Positions 25,751 through 34,540 of a stretch of 64,000 bases of DNA are shown piece after piece. Source of the stretch: Chryseobacterium oryctis. Its GTDB lineage: Bacteria > Bacteroidota > Bacteroidia > Flavobacteriales > Weeksellaceae. The translations under genes were made by a program, and so were the position numbers. The DNA lies in the NCBI RefSeq assembly GCF_025971925.1, contig NZ_JAPDHV010000002.1, positions 62,001-126,000 of the forward strand, in the 5' to 3' direction. Within the stretch, counting starts at the first letter, position 1. Every line of letters starts with the position of its first letter. The notes beneath the pieces are model-generated. The model was not told where the DNA came from, did no database searches, and worked only from the letters and a program-made list of their open reading frames with translations.

Positions 25751-28700
25751 TTACTTAATTAAAGACATTACATAGTTTACCGTTGTTGCTACCCCAGCCA
25801 CTACTAAATCATTATAATTTACAGTAACAATAGTACTTCTACTATTATAGTATGTTACATCATTAGTCTTAGTACCTATAACAAAACTATTGCCAGTATA
25901 TCCATCCTCTTGGAGACCTCTTTGAAATGATTTATCCGCATCAGAGGGAGTAGAAAAACCTAAATCTACAGGTAACTGCGATAATTCATTTAAAGTTACA
26001 TTAGGATGAGTGTGCCACAATATTTCTAAATTTGAAAGATTATCTGGCCTAACATTCTGTCTCCCAACTCTAAAAGGATTCATAGAAGCCTCTGTAACAA
26101 CCTTTCCATTTTCCATTTTTTGTTTTGCTGCAGGTCCTTGATCACTTCGTATAACTTTTTCGTCTCCTTTGTAAGCAAATCCGCCATTTTCACGACCAGA
26201 TTTTCTTGTTTCTTCAACAGATTGCACGACAGCACCAAGTCTATTTCCTGTAGGAATACGTACTACATTACTACTTTCAGACAAATCACCTTTATAAGTT
26301 TCCCCTTTTTTAGTTGCTGCTTCTACATTCTTTCTTACACTTCCTGTTACAATATAAGCAGCTCCCGTATTTTTACCATCGTCTCCGATTAACTTAAGTC
26401 TATTACTAAACGTACCAGCTTTACCATAAATAGGATCCATCACCTGCCTTCCATCCGGATCAATAAACCTAATTGGGTTATTTACAGCATAAGTATATGT
26501 AGAATGTCTACGATATTTCTCCGCCAACGGATCTACAACACCCCATCTTCCCAAGTCAGGCATATAAAATCTTGCGCCATAATCATACATTCCTGTCTCC
26601 TGAAGCTCCTTTCCGTTGTATTTATGCTGATAGCTCGAGTTCCCTGCCAATGCATTATATCCTTCATGTTTTAACCCGAATGGATAATAATTGTTTTCTT
26701 CAAGAACTTCTGCGCCGTTGCCATTGTTTAGGTAACTTAATCTTACATTTCCTAAATGATCTACATAATTGTAAATATACTTATTTTTTACAAAATCAAA
26801 ATACCCTTCGGAAGTTGGTACGAATTGTAACATTGCCGAAAATGACCCACTCCCTCCCGAGCTAGACTCATATTGAAAACCTTCAAGATATTCTATTGTC
26901 TTTGTTCTTAATGAATTGACAATTATCCAGTCTCTGTAAGTGTAATTTTTCGTAATTTTTGTTCCGTCTGCTCTGTAATTATAAGTTGTGTTTACATATT
27001 GTTTCCCCCCTTTTCTATCTATATAATCATTAAACTTAATATACTTCGGAAGATTCAGATGATTATAATCAATCTGCAAAATACCTTTATCTTCGTGAGA
27101 AATCATATTTCCGTTACTATCATACGGAATTGTAATTCCTGATGTATCTGGATATCCCTGATAATTCTGTGAAGCATCCGTCACAGAGTTCAATCTGTTA
27201 CCTGAATAAGTATAATATAATTGATCTATCTGTATCGGTCCGTTTCCATCTATACCTCCATAACGATCTAGTCGGGTAATGTTTCCATTCAGGTCGTATT
27301 GCACCCATTCGTTATAAGCACTCGTCACTACCACAGATGCATCAGGTTTTAAATATATCGCATGTTGCAATCGGTTGAGAGAATCATATAAATAATTATA
27401 TCTTCTTCGTTGTCCGTCTGTGGCTGCTTTCCAGTCTATTTCGGAAATATTTCCGTTGAATTTTCCTGGATACAGTCCGCTTACAGGATTATTATACCTC
27501 ATTTCATATCCGAAAAGTTTTCCGTTCAGGTTTGAAGGGTCATTAATTTTGGTCATCCAACCTCGGATGTTGTATTGATAATCGATGCTTTGGAGGGGAG
27601 AAGCAGTGTTTGTTCCTCCCACTTTTTTGTTTTTTAGCTGAGAAAGTTCATTGTATTCATTTTGAGCCAAAATCTCTTCAGGATTACTGTCAACCTGATG
27701 TTTATGAACCAATAATCTATTCTGATTATCATAGCTAAAAGTCTCTGTAATGATTCTTTCCGTATCGGTATTCAGTCTTTTGTGGTAGGTTTTGGTCTGC
27801 TTTGCCAAACCTGAAAAATCAAGCTGGGATTCCGTTTTGGTGTAACCTCCCAAATGATTGATGGAATGCGTGCCTATCACTCTTCCTTTGGTGTCGTAAT
27901 AGGAATAATTCTTCGTCCAGTTATCATCTTCGATGTTTTTCACCAAACTCATCACAGGGAGACTTTTAGTACTTAAACCTTGTGCATCAACACTCTCCGT
28001 CAACACAGTCTGCCCCTGAATTGTTGTCGGAAACGTGGGATTGAAGCCGTATGATGGGTAGGTGTCGTAGTAATTAACTGTCAATATTTTTTCAAGAGAA
28101 CTAAAATAATTATTGGTGTACTGCACCTGCATTCCATCTTGAGTAAACCCAGAATTATGTCTACTCTCTACAATAACTAAATTTCCTGCCTGAGATTGCA
28201 TATTCGTTCTACTTCCTCCCGAAATGATTGAGGTATAGACCACTCTTCCAAACGTATCATATTTGGTCATCAGCCATTTTCCCTGTACTTCAAGATTTGC
28301 ATCCTGCGTTAAAATCAGTCTATCAGCTTTATCATACACCATATATTCCCAGCCTTTCCCGGGAAGTTTCTTCTCTACCAAACGGTTTTTGCCGTCATAG
28401 CGGTATTGATAATACAAATTTTCAACAGTAGAAGCTTCTACACTAGGAGCCGAAGCTAATGGGGGAATCACAAAAGCCAACTGGTCATATTCATTGTAAA
28501 CATAATAAGTATCGGCATTTTCTGTAGAATTTAATACTTTTCTCACCAACAGAACCTGACCTTTTCCGTTTTTAAATTCAATCGTCTTGTTTCCGTCTTC
28601 GTCCGTTACCGTATTTTTATACAATTGGTTAGGTGAAAAATATTGGAGTAACTGAACAGAAGTTTCCGTTCTGCCTTCAACCCATGTTGTGGAGGTTTCA

Positions 28701-29188
28701 TATTTTCTTACATAATCTTCCGTAATATTGGCGTCATAATCGAACTTTACGGGTTTATTCGTCCAGTCGTTTCCCACCTGAATCTGTTGCTGGATTCTGT
28801 CTAACGGAGAATTTTCCAAGACTTTTTCGGCAAAAATCTTCTCTCCTCCGTAAACTGAAGAAGCATTTCCCAAAGGATTTGGAACAATCGCACCATTCAG
28901 CGTTCCTGATTGAGGGATGGGTAAATAATCTTTCACCTGTCTCCCGAATTGGTCGTATTCTATATGCGTTACCACATCTTTTCCCGTGGGTGAAGCTTTT
29001 ACATTCACTACCTGTTTTGGCCTGCCCAAACCATCAAAATACTGAACCGTTTCTGAGGTTTTAGTGGGAGTCGTTCCGTTATAATCTAAATACGTTTTCG
29101 AATAAACATAATTTTCTGTAGGGCTCAGCTGAGCTTCTGCCATTCCTGAAAACAGTAAGGCTCCCAGCGGAATTAATATCTTTTTCAT
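25751..29188 (-). CDS. Full-length DUF6443/RHS-repeat protein with JAMM-like C-terminal tip
   Basis: A 1145-residue exported RHS protein. It has a signal peptide (MKKILIPLGALLFSGMAEA), a DUF6443-type N-terminal segment (YVYSKTYLDY...TVQYFDGLGRPKQVV), many YD repeats (YDQFGRQV, YDKADRLIL, YDTFGRVV) and an RHS core ending in DPDGR at about residue 930. The remaining 215 residues are a variable tip with Glu1000 (ENGG), HTHP (1059-1062) and PSDAD (Ser1082, Asp1085), the arrangement of a JAMM/JAB metal site. In known RHS toxins the shell encloses and releases such a tip. No T9SS domain is present, so the export route after Sec is unclear. It starts 8 bases after the preceding RHS-like gene. Confidence 0.9.
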   Translation of the reverse strand: MKKILIPLGALLFSGMAEAQLSPTENYVYSKTYLDYNGTTPTKTSETVQYFDGLGRPKQVVNVKASPTGKDVVTHIEYDQFGRQVKDYLPIPQSGTLNGAIVPNPLGNASSVYGGEKIFAEKVLENSPLDRIQQQIQVGNDWTNKPVKFDYDANITEDYVRKYETSTTWVEGRTETSVQLLQYFSPNQLYKNTVTDEDGNKTIEFKNGKGQVLLVRKVLNSTENADTYYVYNEYDQLAFVIPPLASAPSVEASTVENLYYQYRYDGKNRLVEKKLPGKGWEYMVYDKADRLILTQDANLEVQGKWLMTKYDTFGRVVYTSIISGGSRTNMQSQAGNLVIVESRHNSGFTQDGMQVQYTNNYFSSLEKILTVNYYDTYPSYGFNPTFPTTIQGQTVLTESVDAQGLSTKSLPVMSLVKNIEDDNWTKNYSYYDTKGRVIGTHSINHLGGYTKTESQLDFSGLAKQTKTYHKRLNTDTERIITETFSYDNQNRLLVHKHQVDSNPEEILAQNEYNELSQLKNKKVGGTNTASPLQSIDYQYNIRGWMTKINDPSNLNGKLFGYEMRYNNPVSGLYPGKFNGNISEIDWKAATDGQRRRYNYLYDSLNRLQHAIYLKPDASVVVTSAYNEWVQYDLNGNITRLDRYGGIDGNGPIQIDQLYYTYSGNRLNSVTDASQNYQGYPDTSGITIPYDSNGNMISHEDKGILQIDYNHLNLPKYIKFNDYIDRKGGKQYVNTTYNYRADGTKITKNYTYRDWIIVNSLRTKTIEYLEGFQYESSSGGSGSFSAMLQFVPTSEGYFDFVKNKYIYNYVDHLGNVRLSYLNNGNGAEVLEENNYYPFGLKHEGYNALAGNSSYQHKYNGKELQETGMYDYGARFYMPDLGRWGVVDPLAEKYRRHSTYTYAVNNPIRFIDPDGRQVMDPIYGKAGTFSNRLKLIGDDGKNTGAAYIVTGSVRKNVEAATKKGETYKGDLSESSNVVRIPTGNRLGAVVQSVEETRKSGRENGGFAYKGDEKVIRSDQGPAAKQKMENGKVVTEASMNPFRVGRQNVRPDNLSNLEILWHTHPNVTLNELSQLPVDLGFSTPSDADKSFQRGLQEDGYTGNSFVIGTKTNDVTYYNSRSTIVTVNYNDLVVAGVATTVNYVMSLIK

Positions 29189-29196
29189 GATTTGTG

Positions 29197-32100
29197 TTAG
29201 TTTTTGTAGTTGTATTGATATTCTTTGATGATTCTGCCTGTCTGATTGTTTTCTCTCACTTCTTTTAATCGGTTGGCTGAATCATACAAATAAACTTCCC
29301 TGATTCCCGATGGTGGAGTGATGCTTCTAACTCCGATTAACGGATCATAAGTATAAGTCGTGACTTGGGCATTTGGTAAATTATCTTTAAATGTCTTTAA
29401 AGCGTTTAAAAGTGCAGTCTCATCATTATTTGCTCCCGCTAAAGCATCTGCATCGGAAGCAGAAACGATTGATGAAATTAAGCCGGATACCTGTGCATAC
29501 GTTGCGCCTTCTATTTTTGCAATGGGCTGGGTTTGATTATAACCCCAAACAATAGCCACCGGAATTCCGTCTTTTGTCGTGTATTGTTCCAGATTTCCTT
29601 TGTTGTCGTATCTATCGTAAGTGACTTCCGTGGATTCGTTGTTTTGTAAATCGTAGGATTTTACAGAACTTGGGAATAAATTCAACGGATTATCATATCT
29701 AGTTTCTACCTTTGAAATGGTTTTTGAATTCTTCTTAACCTCTGTTTCTAAAGGTATACCTATCATATGAGCGTTGATTAGTTTCTGGTTGCCTTTCTCG
29801 TGTGCGTATTTATAGGATGCTACATTGGAATTACCATCCGAAAAGAGCTGCGTTACCGATGTTGGATAATCCAAGCTATTGTACAATGTATTGGTTGTTG
29901 CAGATACAGAGCTTTGAACACCATTCTTGTAAAAATAGAATGTTTCAATTTTTTGACTAGGCAAGGTAATTCCGAACTTTTCAAAAGTTTTATAAGGACT
30001 TGCCAAGTTACAATTTCCACCATGATTTTGAAGATCTGGACATCCTGCATATGAAAAAGCTTCAGCAATCATATTATTAGCATAAACATCTTTTAGCTTT
30101 ACTCCATCAGTTTTTTCGTATGATGTACTAGCATAATCATTAATAGTTTCTTCAAGAATATTATTAGAATCATCAAATTTTTTTTCAGATATAAGCTGAC
30201 CTCGTAGATAATCCTGATTGGGAATAGGAATAGGTTGAAGTGATATGAAAACAGTTCCTTCATTCGGATAGTCAATTGGTGATCTGAACTTATATTCAGT
30301 TCTTCCTTTTTTATTGTTGTTACTGTCTACTTGTTCTACAGTAACATACTTATATCCAACATCACCACCTTGTGTTTTTTGTACAGGTAGAATATTGTAA
30401 TCGGTTGTTATGTCAAACTCTGCACTATACCTTATAGATGGACTAGAAATTTTATTTTGAAATGAATATCCTTCTGTTAATTTAAAAATTGGTTTAGGAA
30501 AAACTAAAGCACCACTGCTTCTTTGAGGATTCTCTATATTATGATAACTATAATTAAGATTTTTTGCTGGCGTAAGGGAATTATTAATATCAAAATATTT
30601 GATTTCAGCAATCCGAATTCCTCCACCATTCTTAACAATAAAACTGTTAAAAACTCTATCTTTTGTATGAGCTGTAAGATAATATGAAATTGGCTTTGTT
30701 GTCATTCCATGACTTCCACTTAGTGATATATAATAAGTACCAGGATCTAAGACCGATGTAGTTATGCGATCTATTTCAGTGATTGGAGAACCGTCGATTC
30801 CTAAATTTTGATTTGGGCAAGCTGGACCACCTGTACTAATACATGACTGCCAACTCATTCCAAATTGATCTACTGGAGCAGAAAATGTATTATCTAGATT
30901 TTTTTTATATATCTTAAAATTCCAATTGCTATAAATCAAATTAATCAAATCAAGATGCAAAGTAACCTTTTGTGGACTTTGTATTGTAAAGAACTCAATT
31001 TTATTCATGTCATTGAATGTATTAAGTTCCCATGATTGGAAAGTATTTTCTACATCAACCCACTCTCCTGTAAGAGGTTCCATGACAACATTTTCATTAG
31101 GAAGGTAGCTGTACTCATTCTCTTCGAAAATAAACTCAACTTTTCCTTTGGTAGGATAGGTAATTGATTTAAGAACGTCGGTTGTTATTAAAGGCGTTAA
31201 ACTTAGACCCTCTGCTATTTTGTAATATCCCCAGTCATCTTTATCTAAAACAGAGGAGTTTTGATAATAATCCAGATTATATTCAGAATTACCATTATTA
31301 GAACTAATTTTAATAACTTTTTTAAGTAATAATTTTTTCAGCTCTTCGAATCCTGTAAACGTCTTAAAATTAACATTTGAATAATCATAATCAAAAGTAA
31401 ATTTCTCAACATACTGACTTAGGCTTTGCCCTAATAAATTTGATTGAACGGATTTTAATTTAAAAAGGTTTTGCGGCTCCAGATAATTTGAATCTTGCCT
31501 TCCCTGTTCATAATTAAGATATATCGTTGCTTTACCATTAACAATAATACTGGTAAGCAACTTCGTCTGGGAAGTCGTATAGACAGTTTGACTTTCAAGC
31601 GAGCCTGGCAAGCTACCGTCAGGATCTTGCGTTTGCCCTGTATCCCAATGTGAGTTGTTAACATAACTTACATTCCTTGCCAGTCTTCGGGTAGTTGTGG
31701 GCGTATCTTTGTATTTTACTATTGAAGAGAGATCGTAATTAAACTGAACTAAATTTGTATTATTTTGATCATTAATTTGCACCAAATGGAAAGATGTAAA
31801 ATAATCACCTATTTCCATACTTGGACTTAAATCACCACTTCCGTTTATTAACCCCACTTTCACCGTAGTTATGTCTTTCTGAGATCTTTCCTTACCATCA
31901 AATACATATTTAATTCCTTTATCGTCTGTGATCGTAAAAGATAATATTGCACCATAATTATCAATTGTTCCACAAGTGATCTTTAGGTTATTCTTGTCCA
32001 ATTTTTCAACTGAATAGCTTCCATCAGTGTTTTTAACAACAAAAAACCTTCCAGAATGACCCGCAAAATTGTATTGATATAGGTCATATTCAGTATCATA

Positions 32101-32610
32101 TCTTCCTAGCCCGGCATAAAAAGTGTAATCGCTAAAGTTAAATGAATTATCATTATTAATGATTTTATAAGTTGGATTCTGTATATGGTTATAAATTCCA
32201 AACTTCGATTTAGGGGGAGTAGAAAAAGCTATCGTCCTGTTCTTCTCATCTGGACCTCCACCTCTAACAGTTCTGATAATGCTCCCACCAGCAATTAAGC
32301 TCCATCCTAATCCTGTTTCTCCTGATCTATCTTCGGGTTTAGCGTTTAGCGTGTGATATTTAAGCTGTACATTTACTGCAACATCCTTATTACTGGTCGG
32401 AATATTAAATATTGGAATATTAATATCCGGCACACCTGTATAGTAACTTACAGGAACTTCTTCGAATTTCATTAAATTATTTGCGGTCGGAGCTGCAGCA
32501 AACATTTCGTTAATATTTCCTACATAACTTTTACTTTCGTTTTGTGATAATTGAGCTTTTGCATTACAAATACTTACAAGTAATATAATAACAGATATAT
32601 AATTTTTCAT
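29197..32610 (-). CDS. Large SpvB/RHS-like secreted protein
   Basis: A 1137-residue protein with a signal peptide (MKNYISVIILLVSICNAKA). The N-terminal part resembles the beginning of SpvB/TcB-type proteins (VPVSYYTGVPDINIPIFNI, LKYHTLNAKPEDRSGETGLGWSL, GGSIIRTVRGGGPDE). Later come YD-type repeats (YDRYDNKGNLEQYT, TYDPLIGVRSITPPSG, YLYDSANRLKEV). It ends in such a repeat (EYQYNYKN) without a toxin tip or T9SS domain. Between the T9SS protein upstream (3-base gap) and the RHS toxin downstream (8-base gap), it probably forms part of the same surface assembly, such as a shell or carrier; this is inferred. Confidence 0.82.
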   Translation of the reverse strand: MKNYISVIILLVSICNAKAQLSQNESKSYVGNINEMFAAAPTANNLMKFEEVPVSYYTGVPDINIPIFNIPTSNKDVAVNVQLKYHTLNAKPEDRSGETGLGWSLIAGGSIIRTVRGGGPDEKNRTIAFSTPPKSKFGIYNHIQNPTYKIINNDNSFNFSDYTFYAGLGRYDTEYDLYQYNFAGHSGRFFVVKNTDGSYSVEKLDKNNLKITCGTIDNYGAILSFTITDDKGIKYVFDGKERSQKDITTVKVGLINGSGDLSPSMEIGDYFTSFHLVQINDQNNTNLVQFNYDLSSIVKYKDTPTTTRRLARNVSYVNNSHWDTGQTQDPDGSLPGSLESQTVYTTSQTKLLTSIIVNGKATIYLNYEQGRQDSNYLEPQNLFKLKSVQSNLLGQSLSQYVEKFTFDYDYSNVNFKTFTGFEELKKLLLKKVIKISSNNGNSEYNLDYYQNSSVLDKDDWGYYKIAEGLSLTPLITTDVLKSITYPTKGKVEFIFEENEYSYLPNENVVMEPLTGEWVDVENTFQSWELNTFNDMNKIEFFTIQSPQKVTLHLDLINLIYSNWNFKIYKKNLDNTFSAPVDQFGMSWQSCISTGGPACPNQNLGIDGSPITEIDRITTSVLDPGTYYISLSGSHGMTTKPISYYLTAHTKDRVFNSFIVKNGGGIRIAEIKYFDINNSLTPAKNLNYSYHNIENPQRSSGALVFPKPIFKLTEGYSFQNKISSPSIRYSAEFDITTDYNILPVQKTQGGDVGYKYVTVEQVDSNNNKKGRTEYKFRSPIDYPNEGTVFISLQPIPIPNQDYLRGQLISEKKFDDSNNILEETINDYASTSYEKTDGVKLKDVYANNMIAEAFSYAGCPDLQNHGGNCNLASPYKTFEKFGITLPSQKIETFYFYKNGVQSSVSATTNTLYNSLDYPTSVTQLFSDGNSNVASYKYAHEKGNQKLINAHMIGIPLETEVKKNSKTISKVETRYDNPLNLFPSSVKSYDLQNNESTEVTYDRYDNKGNLEQYTTKDGIPVAIVWGYNQTQPIAKIEGATYAQVSGLISSIVSASDADALAGANNDETALLNALKTFKDNLPNAQVTTYTYDPLIGVRSITPPSGIREVYLYDSANRLKEVRENNQTGRIIKEYQYNYKN

Positions 32611-32613
32611 GGT

Positions 32614-34257
32614 TTACTTTTTAATCAATTTAGCATTCGCAGTTTTATTTTCATTGGTTTTTATGGTCACTAGATAAGCTCCCTGAATCAGATTCTGAGT
32701 GTTTATCTTCGTTACCTTGTTCTTTGTTTTCAGACTTTGTAATTGCCTTCCGCTCATGTCAAACAAGTTGATTTCAGCTTCAAAACTCTGTCCTGAGCCT
32801 GTCGAAGGGTCAAACCCAATTTCCACATAAGCATAGTCTGATACAGGATTCGGATAAATCTTGATGTTTTGTTTTTCGATTAATTGGTCAATCTGTTTAT
32901 CGCCTAGTTTTACAATCTTCCAGTTCTCTTTTCCGAGCTCTTCGGCGCTGGTTCCCGCCAAAATTATCGAACCGTCTCTGTTCAGTTTGATGTCCGAAAG
33001 CCTTTCTTCACGCTTTCTAGATTCACCTTTTACATGTTTTCGCCATTCTTCTTTTCCTTCAGAATTCAGATAAAGCATCCAAAATGTCTCATCATCCACC
33101 TCAATTCGTCCTTCTGCCTGGGTATATCCGCCCAACAAGATGCCTTTTGAAGACTTATCATCAGCCGAATGAATCACACTCATGCCCATCAAAACATCCC
33201 TGTTTTTGAAGTTGTAAGATTTTTGCCAAATTTCTTCCCCTTTTTCATTGATGGAAACCAGCCAGATATCTGTTCCTTCCTCCAGGCCCGAAGTTTTGTT
33301 CCCGGACCTTTCAGAACGGCTTTCTCCGCCCACTAAATATCCCGTTGAAGTCAACGAAAGAGTGCGTAAATGGTCGTCTCCCTTGCCTCCGAAATTCTTC
33401 TCCCACTCCAATTTTCCGTCTTTGTTGAGCTTAATCAACCAATAATCGCCTTCTCCGAAATTTTCTGTATTCTTTTGTACGGATGTAAAATGTCGGGTGT
33501 CGGATGTTTCTGTACTTGGTACATTATACTTTTTACTTTGTACAGCTGAGCTCCTTGAATATATCCCTACCAAAACACCTCCATCTTTTGTAGGAATCAT
33601 TTTTTCTACTTCATCCAGACCTTTTCCGCCAAGTACAATTTGAGAGGCTATGCCTCCGTTTTTATCTAGTCTGATAACTAAAATATCTTTTGAACCGTAA
33701 CCTTTGTATTGAGAATCTTGAGCAGAGACGAAGGATCCGGCTACAAAAAATCCTAAATCTGTCGTCTGAACCACAGCTTTAGCCTCTTCATCCGTGCTTG
33801 AACCGATGGTTTTCTGCCACATTTCATCCCCAAATTCATTGATTCTTACAAGCCAGATATCTGAACCACCTTTTGATTCCTCTTTTTTATCCAACCCTTT
33901 CCCTGAATAAGACGTTCCTGCCAATAGAAATCCGCCTTCCTGAGTGGCAACCGTTGCTGACAAAAAATCATGATTCTGACCTGAAAAATACTTTTCCCAG
34001 ACTTCTTCTCCCTGTTGGTTCAACTTCACCAAATGAAAATCGTAGCCATTATTTTGCTGACTACTTCCTACTGCTTTTTGGCTGTTATTGGTTTGAATAC
34101 TGCTTCCTGAAATCAAGTATTGCTGGTCGATTGTCGTGGTAACCTGACTCAGAAAATCCTGTGTCGAAGATTTAATGTCTTTCTGCCAGACCACTTCCTG
34201 AGCAGATATGCTCAGAATTGTGCACATCGTAAATGCACTCATGTAGAGTTTTCTCAT
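32614..34257 (-). CDS. Repeat protein with T9SS type A sorting domain, first gene of the RHS operon
   Basis: A 547-residue protein with a signal peptide (MRKLYMSAFTMCTILSISA), at least six repeats of about 60 residues built around GG...SDIWLVRINEFGDEMWQK (beta-propeller-like) and a C-terminal type A T9SS domain (KIYPNPVSDYAYVEI ... GAYLVTIKTNENKTANAKLIKK). It should be exported by T9SS and attached to the surface. The T9SS domain contains an unusual in-frame DPSTGSGQ stretch (32789-32811). It starts the operon with two RHS proteins, so it may anchor them; no direct evidence. Confidence 0.85.
   Translation of the reverse strand: MRKLYMSAFTMCTILSISAQEVVWQKDIKSSTQDFLSQVTTTIDQQYLISGSSIQTNNSQKAVGSSQQNNGYDFHLVKLNQQGEEVWEKYFSGQNHDFLSATVATQEGGFLLAGTSYSGKGLDKKEESKGGSDIWLVRINEFGDEMWQKTIGSSTDEEAKAVVQTTDLGFFVAGSFVSAQDSQYKGYGSKDILVIRLDKNGGIASQIVLGGKGLDEVEKMIPTKDGGVLVGIYSRSSAVQSKKYNVPSTETSDTRHFTSVQKNTENFGEGDYWLIKLNKDGKLEWEKNFGGKGDDHLRTLSLTSTGYLVGGESRSERSGNKTSGLEEGTDIWLVSINEKGEEIWQKSYNFKNRDVLMGMSVIHSADDKSSKGILLGGYTQAEGRIEVDDETFWMLYLNSEGKEEWRKHVKGESRKREERLSDIKLNRDGSIILAGTSAEELGKENWKIVKLGDKQIDQLIEKQNIKIYPNPVSDYAYVEIGFDPSTGSGQSFEAEINLFDMSGRQLQSLKTKNKVTKINTQNLIQGAYLVTIKTNENKTANAKLIKK
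32789..32811 (-). repeat. REP-like element inside the T9SS domain
   Basis: On the minus strand: GACCCTTCGACAGGCTCAGG followed by ACA, read in frame as DPSTGSGQ. This TTCGACAGGCTCAGG-type sequence is a familiar dispersed repeat in Bacteroidota genomes, as far as I remember. It is the only copy I see here. The residues do not fit the domain pattern, so it looks inserted. Confidence 0.55.
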
Positions 34258-34540
34258 CTATTTTGTGTTTAAAGATTAATAATAGTTTTTTGTTACAATA
34301 ATTTCACAAATATAAGAGTTATTGACACTTATTAAAATTAAATTAATTAAATCTGATGTGAATTTTATCACATATCAGTATTTTGCTTTTCAATCCTTTA
34401 CAAAAGTATATTCACAAAGCGACAAAAATTGTCGCTTTATTTTTAAGATGCAAATTTTTATCATTTCGTTGGAAATGTGAGAAAGAAAAAAGGTGAACTT
34501 TACAGTCCACCTTTAATTTAGTTTATTATTTCAAAGTCAA
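34258..34540. other. Gene-free gap upstream of the RHS operon
   Basis: 283 AT-rich bases with two hairpins. The one at 34416-34438 (AAAGCGAC / GTCGCTTT) is followed by T residues on the plus strand. It probably contains the RHS-operon promoter, but no convincing TAnnTTTG box facing the operon stands out. Confidence 0.4.
34488..34515 (-). terminator. Terminator after the DUF5689 gene
   Basis: Stem AAAGGTGGACT / AGTTCACCTTT (one mismatch) with a short loop and a T-rich tail on the minus strand. Confidence 0.75.

Noticed and set aside
34416..34443. Hairpin AAAGCGAC / GTCGCTTT as a terminator for the DUF5689 gene
   Set aside because: The T-rich tail is on the plus strand, where no gene ends; the hairpin at 34488-34515 fits the minus-strand gene better. 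Its role remains open.
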